A DNA stretch of 32,532 bases from contig CAJWPJ010000010.1 of assembly GCA_913045115.1 (NCBI GenBank), positions 1 through 32,532 on the forward strand, written 5' to 3'. Shown one piece after another: positions 15,483-22,516 of the stretch. The number at the start of each line of letters is the position of its first letter. The stretch's first letter is position 1. The position numbers were made by a program, and so were the translations under genes. The notes beneath the pieces were generated by a model. That model was not told the origin of the DNA and ran no database searches. It saw only the letters and a program-made list of their open reading frames with translations. Source of the DNA: an uncultured Gammaproteobacteria bacterium (GTDB lineage: Bacteria > Pseudomonadota > Gammaproteobacteria > GCA-002705445 > GCA-002716945).

Positions 15483-16078
15483 TTAAATACTATCCATGTT
15501 GTCGCTATGTATTTCGACCCTTTCTTTACTGTAACACCTCGATGTTCATGCGTCCAAAATGGAGGGAAGATTACAAGCTTTCCTTTCTCTGGTTTTATTT
15601 TGACCTTTTGATGCAAGAACTCTGTCTCACCACCTGGGCCGTCTACATTATTTAGATACCATATCGCGACAAGTTGTCTATCACTCATTTGATGACTACC
15701 TGTATCAATATGCCAATGAAAGTACTCACCGGCATCAGTTCTTTGTATTGCATACCCAATATCTTTAAATTTACCGTTGAAAAAATCATACTCCTTTTTC
15801 ATTTTTGATAGAGCTTTCGATAGGCTGACAAAAAATATCTCGTCTATATCTTTCCATGAATCTTTACCGCTGATCACCATATCGGTAGATTTTTTTACAT
15901 TATCATTCTCTTCAAAATTTGGACCGACCCTTCCTCTATAATGATCGTCTTTTGAGTCTTCAAACCTTTTAACTATTTCGTCACATTTTTCGGGTGTTAT
16001 TTCATTATCAAATTCAAATATAAAGCTACCCGGACTTTTTTCAATGAGCCTTTTATCTATCTTTATTTCATTAGTCAT
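15479..16078 (-). CDS. 2OG-Fe(II) oxygenase, prolyl 4-hydroxylase-like
   Basis: A 199-residue double-stranded beta-helix enzyme of the P4Hc/PKHD group. The iron triad is visible as His123-x-Asp125 (EYFHWHIDTG) and His179 (WTHEHRG). Lys189 (KKGSKY) sits ten residues after the distal His, the 2-oxoglutarate contact position in prolyl 4-hydroxylases. The motif LVAIWYLNNVDGPGGETEF is typical of this group. It would hydroxylate a protein or small-molecule substrate using O2 and 2-oxoglutarate in the cytosol; the substrate cannot be told. It is the first gene of the operon with the TrpD2-like, Rieske and DUF4396 genes. It is divergent from the gene at 16119 with only 40 nt between starts. Confidence 0.86.
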   Translation of the reverse strand: MTNEIKIDKRLIEKSPGSFIFEFDNEITPEKCDEIVKRFEDSKDDHYRGRVGPNFEENDNVKKSTDMVISGKDSWKDIDEIFFVSLSKALSKMKKEYDFFNGKFKDIGYAIQRTDAGEYFHWHIDTGSHQMSDRQLVAIWYLNNVDGPGGETEFLHQKVKIKPEKGKLVIFPPFWTHEHRGVTVKKGSKYIATTWIVFK

Positions 16079-16118
16079 AATATTTATATTACACAGTAAA
16101 TGTTATCATCTGAATATT

Positions 16119-16682
16119 ATGGCAATAAGAATTAAAAGCAAGTGGTCAAAAACCGTAAAAAGAAAGAAGACCCCAGAGGACTATGGTAGCGCCCTGTCCT
16201 TTATCTCATGGAGGTTATCTTTAGATAAGGCAAAAACGCTCCATGGTGAGGATTTTGAATACGAAAATGATCATCAAAGAGTTTCTATAATTGTAGAGTA
16301 CATGTCATTTCAAGTTCATCTAGTTGATAGATTATTATTTGAAGACAATATGGATAGTGAATTTAGAGCTCAAGTTATGAACTCGCTAGGGAAACAATCA
16401 GCAAGAATAATGCAAGAGAATTGTGAGGATCTTTTTGGACCAGGGGATTACAAGAAAGGCTATATCAATACACTTAATCTTAGATCAACAGAGTACTCTG
16501 AATTTGAATTTTCAAGAAAGGGGAGTAATTACTCTTTATACAGACACCTGTCAAAAAAATGCCAAGATGTTATGGGTTACAGTCAGACAAACAAATGGGT
16601 TATGGATCAGATTATAGATATTGATTCAGTAGAGATATTAAAAAAGATTCTTGAAGTTTACGACTCAGTAACGAAGTCTTGA
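16119..16682 (+). CDS. Conserved-looking hypothetical protein, 187 aa
   Basis: I do not recognise a characterised family. The frame is open back to 16044, but the first 25 codons would overlap the divergent oxygenase gene and read as its antisense. The ATG at 16119 (MAIRIKSKWSKTVKRKK) gives a basic N-terminus and is preferred. The protein is mostly helical, soluble and charged. It has a run of potential metal or nucleotide contacts (WRLSLDKAKTLHGEDFEYE, VEYMSFQVHLVDRLLF) and two Cys. No signal peptide or membrane segment is seen. It stands alone on the plus strand between two minus-strand operons, and its stop is 1 nt from the end of the convergent 64-aa gene. Confidence 0.7.
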   Translation: MAIRIKSKWSKTVKRKKTPEDYGSALSFISWRLSLDKAKTLHGEDFEYENDHQRVSIIVEYMSFQVHLVDRLLFEDNMDSEFRAQVMNSLGKQSARIMQENCEDLFGPGDYKKGYINTLNLRSTEYSEFEFSRKGSNYSLYRHLSKKCQDVMGYSQTNKWVMDQIIDIDSVEILKKILEVYDSVTKS

Positions 16683-16683
16683 G

Positions 16684-16878
16684 TTAGTCTTTAAATTTTT
16701 CTACGTTATCGAAATTATTATTTTTACCGTCTTCATATCCTGCTTGGTATGCATCGGTTACTCTTTGCTCTTCCACTTCTGGTGCGTCTTGATAGCCTTC
16801 TTGCCAGCCTAGTATGTATTGATCGCTAGCATTCATTTTTTCAAGTTCAGTTACTTTATCAAAATATTCTTGATTCAT
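16684..16878 (-). CDS. Small acidic protein with doubled Gly/Tyr motif, 64 aa
   Basis: Not recognised as a known family. It is acidic and has two related short units, YILGWQEGYQDA and AYQAGYEDGKNN, each a Tyr-x2-Gly-(Trp/Tyr)-x2-Gly core, separated by a Glu-rich stretch. Ribosome modulation factor has similar YQAG and LGGW elements in the reverse order. That likeness is weak, and RMF is basic, so I do not assign it. It is the last gene of the minus-strand run, its ATG overlapping the preceding stop (TAATG). The coupling to two upstream genes and the regular composition argue for a real gene. Confidence 0.6.
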   Translation of the reverse strand: MNQEYFDKVTELEKMNASDQYILGWQEGYQDAPEVEEQRVTDAYQAGYEDGKNNNFDNVEKFKD

Positions 16879-17111
16879 TATGTTCTTATTGACCCCTTTA
16901 TTTGGTGCGCTATATCAACTAGTCTGTTAGCAAGTTTTTCATGCTCTTCTTTATACTCTTTAACGATGCCCTTAGGATTATGGTGTATGTCTTTCTCAGT
17001 GACTCCTTTCTCTCTTTCGAGTTCCATAAATTTTTTTTGAATCTCTAGAATCCTCGCTATTATCTCTTTTCTTTCTTTTTGTAGCTCTTTCTCATTAACT
17101 GCATCAGTCAT
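16878..17111 (-). CDS. Small coiled-coil protein, 77 aa
   Basis: Unrecognised, highly charged and probably all-helical. Heptad-like stretches run over residues 7-37 (ELQKERKEIIARILEIQKKF) and 50-72 (VKEYKEEHEKLANRLVDIAH), split by a loop GVTEKDIHHNPKG. There is no Cys, signal peptide or membrane segment. It could be a small partner or dimerisation protein. The start overlaps the stop of the RspA-like gene by 1 nt (TAATG) and its own stop overlaps the next start in the same way. The three proteins are therefore likely made together. Confidence 0.65.
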   Translation of the reverse strand: MTDAVNEKELQKERKEIIARILEIQKKFMELEREKGVTEKDIHHNPKGIVKEYKEEHEKLANRLVDIAHQIKGSIRT

Positions 17112-17449
17112 TAATATCCACCTTTTCTCCTACTCTCAGGTAGACCGCCAATTCTCCCTGCTTGTTTACTAGGATTGCCAGGGAACAGATCAAACAGCGC
17201 TTTTGAATCAATTTTTTCTCCCCATAACTTTCCTATATCTTTAATCATGTTCCTAGTATTAGGCTGATTTTCTTTATTATTGATAAATTCATCTCGTAAA
17301 TAGTTGATCACATCCCAGTGTTTTTGAGTAAGCTCAATACCTTCTTGCTGTGCGATAACTGCAGCCACGTCCTCTGTCCAGTCCTCGATATTTGTCAAAA
17401 AGCCAGTATCAGTGGTGGCTATCTCTTGTCCATTAACCTCAACTTTCAT
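17111..17449 (-). CDS. rspA: Cysteine-free DsrC-family protein, RspA type
   Basis: A 112-residue DsrC/TusE-fold protein. It aligns along its length with DsrC encoded at 22.8 kb: MKVEVNGQEIATTDTGFLTN, NIEDWTEDVAAVIA, LTQKHWDVINYLRDEF, ALFDLFPGNPSKQAGRIGGL. Both sulfur-carrying cysteines are gone. The Cys98 position is Gly, the C-terminus reads RRKGGY instead of TGCV, and the protein has no Cys at all. It therefore cannot act as a sulfur carrier like DsrC or TusE. The literature name RspA covers such cysteine-lacking members, thought to be regulatory. The first ATG (17455) is too close to the GAGG ribosome site, so I use 17449, which also matches the family N-terminus. Confidence 0.85.
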   Translation of the reverse strand: MKVEVNGQEIATTDTGFLTNIEDWTEDVAAVIAQQEGIELTQKHWDVINYLRDEFINNKENQPNTRNMIKDIGKLWGEKIDSKALFDLFPGNPSKQAGRIGGLPESRRKGGY

Positions 17450-17455
17450 ATTCAT

Positions 17456-17535
17456 ATCCTCATTTCTGAATTAATCAATATTGGAAAATTCTAATATACT
17501 AAAAAGTATAAGTCTAGAAGCTTGTAGGTAAATTC
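17456..17535 (-). promoter_or_regulatory. Gap between the Cas6-like gene and rspA
   Basis: This is the only real gap inside the minus-strand run. It contains a weak stem, TATACT and AGTATA around TTTT, and an ATGAGGAT ribosome site for rspA. I see no convincing -35/-10 pair, so whether rspA has its own promoter or relies on readthrough is undecided. Confidence 0.3.
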
Positions 17536-18213
17536 CTAGTCTTCTCTAAAATTATTCACAGCGTCAATAGACTTATGTGGAAGAAAAATACCACAACCAT
17601 ACAGTTTTTTGTCACCCACACCCTCCTCTTGGAGCTTAAGTGACTCCTCTTTAGATAGGTCAGCAATCATAAGTGATCTTGTATACAATGTTTTTTCACC
17701 AAAATTGATTACCATAGATCTTCCGCAAAGTGCTTTTCTAATATTAATATGTAAGTCGCTTAATTCATTCTGGATTTTATTCAGAAAATCATCTTCTGAT
17801 AATTTGTGATCACTCATCACAAATCTACAGAATAAGTCTTTGACAACCAAGAAACTTTTGACTTTTGACCTACCAATTTTCAATGTATTTCCAAAAAGAG
17901 TTATCTCTTTACCTTCTATATTTTTAATATCATCGAGTTGGTTTCTATTAATTCGCATTATAAGCTTTGCTCGTTTCGATAGAGGTATATTCTCACTATC
18001 AGGGCGCACCCATCCGTTGCCTGACATAGGTCCATGCAATGTTTGAATTGCATTTCTTTTATCTTTTTTAATTTCAGGGACAAGATTAAGAATTTCAGAA
18101 GAAAGTTCGTATGCATGGTCATATGGGAGTTCTTTACAATCAACAGAAAATGATAATTCCGCCATATCCGAATTATCAGCTATTGGTTTTTTTTCTTCAT
18201 TTTCTTGCCACAT
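17536..18213 (-). CDS. Stand-alone Cas6/Cmx6-like RAMP protein
   Basis: A 225-residue protein with the layout I recall for the small Cas6/Cmx6 type annotated outside CRISPR loci. It has SFSVDCKELPYDHAYELSSEI near the N-terminus (His33 in a position where Cas6 nucleases often place a catalytic His), LHGPMSGNGWVRP (His60), and AKLIMRINRNQ. It ends with LSKEESLKLQEEGVGDKKLYGCGIFLP (about residues 187-212), a Gly-rich loop typical of RAMP RNA-binding folds. No other cas gene or repeat array is in the window, so crRNA processing is unlikely. Binding or cutting of a host RNA is an inference. The start may be M17 (MAELSFSVDC) instead. It follows the 64-aa gene by 2 nt. Confidence 0.6.
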   Translation of the reverse strand: MWQENEEKKPIADNSDMAELSFSVDCKELPYDHAYELSSEILNLVPEIKKDKRNAIQTLHGPMSGNGWVRPDSENIPLSKRAKLIMRINRNQLDDIKNIEGKEITLFGNTLKIGRSKVKSFLVVKDLFCRFVMSDHKLSEDDFLNKIQNELSDLHINIRKALCGRSMVINFGEKTLYTRSLMIADLSKEESLKLQEEGVGDKKLYGCGIFLPHKSIDAVNNFRED

Positions 18214-18215
18214 AT

Positions 18216-18410
18216 TTAGTCTCTAATATATCCACTGAAGACACTTTCTACACGATCTTGCCAATTCTCTGGAGTATCTGGAAAGGGCGGCTTTAAATCA
18301 AACCTAATGAACATCTCTCCTTCTATAGCCTTTTGCTTGACGATGTCTAAAAACTCATCAAATGTCTCAACATCTTTATGTTCTATTAGTAGCGTACTTA
18401 GATAGAGCAT
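18216..18410 (-). CDS. Small hypothetical protein, 64 aa
   Basis: Unrecognised. It is acidic and soluble, with a helix (TFDEFLDIVKQKAIEGEMF) followed by a strand and a Pro-rich turn (RFDLKPPFPDTPENWQDRV). Its ATG overlaps the stop of the TauD-like gene by 1 nt (TAATG), and its stop is 2 nt before the Cas6-like gene. This makes it a coupled middle member of a three-gene block. The tight fit between two clear genes is the main reason to accept it. Confidence 0.6.
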   Translation of the reverse strand: MLYLSTLLIEHKDVETFDEFLDIVKQKAIEGEMFIRFDLKPPFPDTPENWQDRVESVFSGYIRD

Positions 18411-19237
18411 TATAACCTCTCGTAAGATCTAATCCTTAAAAGTTTTCTTTTTACCTTATCATCTTTAAATGCATTTCTTCCATGTAAAATGTTGTTAGTT
18501 ATAATTCCCTCATTTTTCTGTAGCTTGTATGTAAGGGAATACTTGCCACAATCGTTTTCTATAATTCTTTTTAGATTTGCAATGGCAGCGCTAGCCTTTG
18601 GACTCGTGTCAATATTATCTTTTCTCATTGAGAATCTCATATGTAATTTTTTATACTGATTTTCGAACGAGAAAATATATGTTGAGATTTTTGCTCTAGA
18701 TGTGTCTTTGCTCTCCGGTATAGTTAAGGCGTCTGCTGCCAATAAATTATTTATGTCGTCGTGTCTCATGACGTATTCTCTCAAAGCTAGCTCATGATCA
18801 AGTAAATAATTTTCGCCTCCTTGGGTTGCTGGATTAACACAATGAAGGAGCCATGAAAAAATTGGTTTTCTATCGTAGTAACCATCAGTGTGCCAATTAA
18901 GAGGCTTATCTGTGTAAGGTATATAATTTATTTTGTTGTTTTCTACAGGAGTGATTGTACTAATTTCATTTGATTCTAAATTGTTGCAATCATATGTTCT
19001 CATTCCAACTAATTCAGCAAATTTTAAAAGTGTAATATTAGACTCCAAGGGAGCACTAGATGAGTATATGCAGCTATTATATCTATTGATAGTCTCTTTG
19101 ATCTTGGCGATCTCAGAGGTTTTTACATTATTTATGTCATGGATATTTACTGATATTCCATCAATATTCTGAGGGATATTCCTCTCTTTTTCCTCTGCCC
19201 ATCTGAGGAATTCTGCTGATTTTGCTGTAAATATCAT
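18410..19237 (-). CDS. TauD/TfdA-family 2OG-Fe(II) dioxygenase
   Basis: A 275-residue member of the TauD superfamily. The iron ligands are His116-x-Asp118 (LNWHTDGYYDRKP) and distal His252 (NNILHGRNAF). Downstream arginines (LLRIRSYERL) are available to bind 2-oxoglutarate. The family includes taurine, alkylsulfate and gamma-butyrobetaine hydroxylases. A taurine-type role would release sulfite and fit a sulfur oxidiser, but the N-terminal half is divergent and no sulfonate transporter is near. The substrate is therefore open. It is the first gene of the leftward run and is divergent from dsrA across 144 nt. No clear Shine-Dalgarno precedes the ATG at 19237. Confidence 0.83.
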   Translation of the reverse strand: MIFTAKSAEFLRWAEEKERNIPQNIDGISVNIHDINNVKTSEIAKIKETINRYNSCIYSSSAPLESNITLLKFAELVGMRTYDCNNLESNEISTITPVENNKINYIPYTDKPLNWHTDGYYDRKPIFSWLLHCVNPATQGGENYLLDHELALREYVMRHDDINNLLAADALTIPESKDTSRAKISTYIFSFENQYKKLHMRFSMRKDNIDTSPKASAAIANLKRIIENDCGKYSLTYKLQKNEGIITNNILHGRNAFKDDKVKRKLLRIRSYERL

Positions 19238-19314
19238 ACTTTTATATATTGTTAATTTTTAGGTCATTTTAATACTTGTTTTTTATGATAATTCCATGCA
19301 ATATTAACTTCACG

Positions 19315-19342
19315 TGGACATATTAGAAATCAATGATAAAAT
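19315..19342 (+). promoter_or_regulatory. Predicted promoter of the dsr operon
   Basis: TGGACA (19315-19320, 5/6 to TTGACA), a 16-nt spacer and TAAAAT (19337-19342, 5/6 to TATAAT) form the best promoter match in the 144-nt divergent region. It gives a leader of about 33 nt before the GTG of dsrA. A CACGTG palindrome overlaps the -35, and a small TTGGAAACCAA repeat (19351-19361) lies in the leader. AGGGGA serves as ribosome site. The rest of the region (19238-19310) is A/T-rich, and I see no clear promoter for the minus-strand gene. Confidence 0.55.
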
Positions 19343-19381
19343 AATATACATTGGAAACCAAAGGATTTTAGGGGAATATTT

Positions 19382-20638
19382 GTGAAAAAACATGATACAC
19401 CAATGATTGATGAGCTAGAGAATGGCCCATGGCCTAGTTTCATTAGTGGTATAAAAAGACTAAGAGATACACATCCAGAAAAAAGAATTAACGAGATGAC
19501 AAATGACCTCCTTGGTCAGCTCGAGCACTCATACGAAACACGTAAAGGGTACTGGAAAGGTGGGACAGTAAGTGTCTATGGCTATGGAGGAGGAATTATT
19601 CCAAGATTCTCCGAAGTGGGCAATGCTTTCCCTGCATCAAAAGAATTTCATACTTTGAGAGTACAACCACCTGCTGGCAACTTCTACTCAACAAGTATAT
19701 TAAGACAACTCGCAGACAGCTGGGAGAAACATGGCTCTGGTTTAGTAACATTTCATGGACAAACAGGCAACATTATGTTCATTGGTTCAACTACCGAAAA
19801 CACACAACACTTCTTTGATGAAGTTAATGAGTATGGATTTGACCTTGGTGGTGCGGGACCATGTGTAAGAACAGCAATGTCATGTGTTGGAGCTGGACGT
19901 TGTGAGATGTCTAATGTCAATGAGCATAAAGCTCACAGACTCCTAGTTAATAACTTTACTGACGATGTACATAGACCTGCTTTACCATATAAGTTCAAAT
20001 TTAAAGTGTCAGGTTGCCCAAATGATTGCATGAACTCAATCGAGCGTGCTGACATGTCTGTAATAGGTACATGGAGAGATGACATTAAAGTTGATCAAGA
20101 AGAATTTAAGAAGTACGTCGAGATGAAAGGTCGTAAATACGTCATAGATAACATAGTTACAAGATGCCCAACCAATGCAATCTCTCTAAATGATGATGAT
20201 TCAATTCAAATCGATAATCAAAACTGCGTCAAATGCATGCACTGTCTGAATGTTGTTCCAAAAGCACTTCAATGTGGAGATGATAAGGGTGTAACAATTC
20301 TAATCGGCGGTAAAAGGACTCTAAAAATAGGTGATTTGATGGGAACAGTCATTGTTCCATTCATGAAGTTAGAAAATGAAGAGGATTGGGAGAGACTAGT
20401 CGAGATTGCAGAGGAGACAATCGATTTTTGGGCTGACAATGCTCTTGAACATGAGAGATGCGGCGAGATGATTGAAAGAATTGGGCTTGTGAATTTCCTA
20501 GAAGGAGTTGGCTTTGATGTTGATCCAAACATGGTTGCCAACCCAAGAGAAAGTTCTTATGTAAGAACAGATGATTGGGATGATGAAGCCGTCAAATGGT
20601 ACGAAAAAGCCGATCAACGTGAAAAGGATTCAGCATAA
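19382..20638 (+). CDS. dsrA: Dissimilatory sulfite reductase alpha subunit
   Basis: A 418-residue siroheme subunit of the cytosolic DsrAB enzyme, here expected to oxidise DsrC-bound sulfane sulfur to sulfite. The siroheme-[4Fe-4S] site shows Cys168-x5-Cys174 (SCVGAGRCEMS) and Cys212-x3-Cys216 (SGCPNDC). An inserted ferredoxin domain follows with Cys262 (RCPTNAI) and Cys282/285/288 (NCVKCMHC). The start is GTG with AGGGGA upstream. The last base of its stop overlaps the dsrB start (TAATG), ensuring balanced synthesis. It is the first gene of the operon, 144 nt from the divergent TauD-like gene. Oxidative versus reductive type is inferred from the operon content. Confidence 0.97.
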   Translation: MKKHDTPMIDELENGPWPSFISGIKRLRDTHPEKRINEMTNDLLGQLEHSYETRKGYWKGGTVSVYGYGGGIIPRFSEVGNAFPASKEFHTLRVQPPAGNFYSTSILRQLADSWEKHGSGLVTFHGQTGNIMFIGSTTENTQHFFDEVNEYGFDLGGAGPCVRTAMSCVGAGRCEMSNVNEHKAHRLLVNNFTDDVHRPALPYKFKFKVSGCPNDCMNSIERADMSVIGTWRDDIKVDQEEFKKYVEMKGRKYVIDNIVTRCPTNAISLNDDDSIQIDNQNCVKCMHCLNVVPKALQCGDDKGVTILIGGKRTLKIGDLMGTVIVPFMKLENEEDWERLVEIAEETIDFWADNALEHERCGEMIERIGLVNFLEGVGFDVDPNMVANPRESSYVRTDDWDDEAVKWYEKADQREKDSA

Positions 20639-21723
20639 TGAGTGAGAATGCAAAAAAAGAGATGAGATCACCTATAGAAACTGGTTGTCCTGATGGCTTC
20701 CAGTACATGCATCCAACTATGCGAAAAAACTTTGGGCAATGGAAGTATCATGAACACCCAAGACCTGGCGTTTTAGTACATGTATCTCACAGTGGCGAAG
20801 AAATCTGGACTGTAAGAGCTGGAACACAGCGTATATTAGATGTTTTCACTCTAAGAACTCTTTGTGACATCGGTGATGAATTTGCTGATGGTTATGTAAG
20901 ATTCACCATAAGAAGTAATATTGAGTATATGGTGAGTGATAAAGATAAAGTACAACCACTTATTGATGCTCTAGAGAAAGAAGGGTTCATAGTCGGTGGA
21001 ACAAAAAACTCAGTAGCTATGATCTCTCATACTCAAGGCTGGTTACATTGTGATATTCCTGGAACTGATGCATCAGGCGTTGTTAAAGCAATGATGGATG
21101 AACTGATTGATGAGTTCAGAAACAATGATATGCCAAACCGTGTTCATTTAACTACTTCTTGCTGTCAAATTAACTGTGGTGGCCAAGGAGATATTGCTAT
21201 AAACATTCAACACACGAAGCCACCAAAAATTAATCATGATTTGGTATCTAACGTATGTGAGAGACCGTCAGTTGTAGCACGTTGTCCAGTTGCTGCTATT
21301 AGACCAGCAATGGTTAACGGTAAACCATCACTAGAGGTTGATGAAAAAAAATGTATATGTTGTGGTGCATGTTTCCCACCATGTCCGCCTATGCAAATTA
21401 ATGATCCAGAGCATAGTAAGCTTGCAATATGGGTCGGCGGTAATCATTCTAACGCAAGAAGCAAACCATCTTTTCAAAAGCTTGTAGCTGCAGGCATACC
21501 TAATAATCCACCAAGATGGCCAGAAGCAACAGCAATCGTCAAAAGAATTCTATCTGCGTACAAAGAAGATGCGCGCGATTGGGAAAGAATCAACGACTGG
21601 ATTGAGAGAATAGGTTGGCCAAGGTTTTTTGAACTTACAGAACTACCATTTACAAAATATCATATTGATAACTGGCGTGGTGGTAGAAAAACTCTTAACT
21701 CATCAGCATACGTTAGATTCTAA
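20638..21723 (+). CDS. dsrB: Dissimilatory sulfite reductase beta subunit
   Basis: A 361-residue partner of DsrA, forming the alpha2beta2 core. Cys175, Cys176 and Cys180 (TTSCCQINCGG) ligate the siroheme-linked cluster region. The ferredoxin domain carries Cys216 (RCPVAAI) and Cys239/242/245/249 (CICCGACFPPCP). The N-terminal part has the substrate-side Arg-rich strand GYVRFTIRSN and GWLHCDIPGTDASG. It begins within the dsrA stop and is followed after 12 nt by dsrE. Length and motifs are complete, with no sign of frameshift. Confidence 0.97.
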   Translation: MSENAKKEMRSPIETGCPDGFQYMHPTMRKNFGQWKYHEHPRPGVLVHVSHSGEEIWTVRAGTQRILDVFTLRTLCDIGDEFADGYVRFTIRSNIEYMVSDKDKVQPLIDALEKEGFIVGGTKNSVAMISHTQGWLHCDIPGTDASGVVKAMMDELIDEFRNNDMPNRVHLTTSCCQINCGGQGDIAINIQHTKPPKINHDLVSNVCERPSVVARCPVAAIRPAMVNGKPSLEVDEKKCICCGACFPPCPPMQINDPEHSKLAIWVGGNHSNARSKPSFQKLVAAGIPNNPPRWPEATAIVKRILSAYKEDARDWERINDWIERIGWPRFFELTELPFTKYHIDNWRGGRKTLNSSAYVRF

Positions 21724-21735
21724 TCGTCAGTTACT

Positions 21736-22128
21736 ATGAAGTTTGGAGTTTTAATTAACGAAGGCCCTTACCAACATCAAGCATCTGATACAGCCTATAA
21801 ATTTATTGAAGCTGCAATTGAAGAAGGACATGAAATATTTAGGGTTTTCTTCTATCACGATGGTGTCAATAACGGTACACGGTTAGCAACTCCTCCCCAA
21901 GATGACAGGCATATTCCTAATCGATGGACTGAGCTAGCTGAAAAACACGAAATTGATCTAGTTCTGTGTGTGGCAGCTGCTCAAAGAAGAGGAATGGTTG
22001 ATGAGGATGAGATGAAAAGAAATAGCAAAGATGCTAATAATATTGCAGGTAAGTTCAGAATATCAGGTTTAGGACAACTGATTGAAGCAGGCATTCAAGC
22101 AGATAGAATGATTACATTTGGTGATTGA
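21736..22128 (+). CDS. dsrE: Sulfur-transfer protein DsrE
   Basis: A 130-residue DsrE/TusD-family protein. The conserved sulfur-binding Cys falls at residue 78 (DLVLCVAAAQRRG), the same number as the active Cys of A. vinosum DsrE. In the DsrE2F2H2 hexamer it takes persulfide sulfur from the Rhd/TusA relay and passes it to DsrC. Its N-terminus (MKFGVLINEGPYQHQASDTA) is the usual Rossmann-like strand and loop. No dsrD is seen, and presence of dsrEFH marks the pathway as oxidative. dsrF starts 1 nt after its stop. Confidence 0.95.
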   Translation: MKFGVLINEGPYQHQASDTAYKFIEAAIEEGHEIFRVFFYHDGVNNGTRLATPPQDDRHIPNRWTELAEKHEIDLVLCVAAAQRRGMVDEDEMKRNSKDANNIAGKFRISGLGQLIEAGIQADRMITFGD

Positions 22129-22129
22129 T

Positions 22130-22516
22130 ATGGAAGATCAAGAGTTAGAATCAGGAATTGTAAAAAAATTTATCTACGTAAATAGAAAAGCTCCTCATGG
22201 AACGATATATGCTCATGAGGCTCTTGAAGTTGTACTGATTGCAGCTGCATTTGAACAAGATGTGTCTTTAGCTTTCATTGACGATGGAGTGTATCAACTA
22301 AAAAAAGGTCAGAATACTGACGGCATAGCAACGAAAAATTTTACTAAAACATTTGGAGCTCTAGAAATGTATGACGTTGAAAAACTTTATGTAGAAAAAG
22401 AATCCTTAGAAGAGCGCGGTCTTAGTGAAGATGATTTGTCTGTTGATGTTGAAGTTTTAGCATCATCGGAATTAAAAAAACTATTTAATGAATCTGAGGT
22501 ATTTTTCAACTTCTAA
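22130..22516 (+). CDS. dsrF: Sulfur-transfer complex subunit DsrF
   Basis: A 128-residue DsrF/TusC-family subunit of the DsrEFH hexamer, without any Cys, consistent with a structural role. The frame is open from a TTG at 22118, but the ATG at 22130 (MEDQELESGIVKKFIYVNRKA) has a GGTGA ribosome site and sits just after the dsrE stop, so I use it. The fold signature PHGTIYAHEALEVVLIAAAFEQ and LAFIDDGVYQLKKGQ is clear. Its stop overlaps the dsrH start by 1 nt. Confidence 0.94.
   Translation: MEDQELESGIVKKFIYVNRKAPHGTIYAHEALEVVLIAAAFEQDVSLAFIDDGVYQLKKGQNTDGIATKNFTKTFGALEMYDVEKLYVEKESLEERGLSEDDLSVDVEVLASSELKKLFNESEVFFNF

Noticed and set aside
16044-16118. Hydrophobic N-terminus (possible membrane anchor) on the 187-aa hypothetical protein
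   Set aside because: It lies over the start of the divergent oxygenase gene and reads as its antisense; the ATG at 16119 is a better start.
17111-17449. Calling the second DsrC homologue TusE
   Set aside because: TusE needs the penultimate Cys for 2-thiouridine sulfur relay, and this protein has no Cys.
13628-19237. Genomic island or prophage between exbB and dsrA
   Set aside because: No integrase, transposase, tRNA or flanking repeat is visible and base composition looks like the rest of the window by eye.
20269-20541. Minus-strand open frames inside dsrA, and similar ones inside ppc, cysG, dsrK and dsrL
   Set aside because: They are antisense shadows of well-supported genes, with no ribosome site or family likeness.
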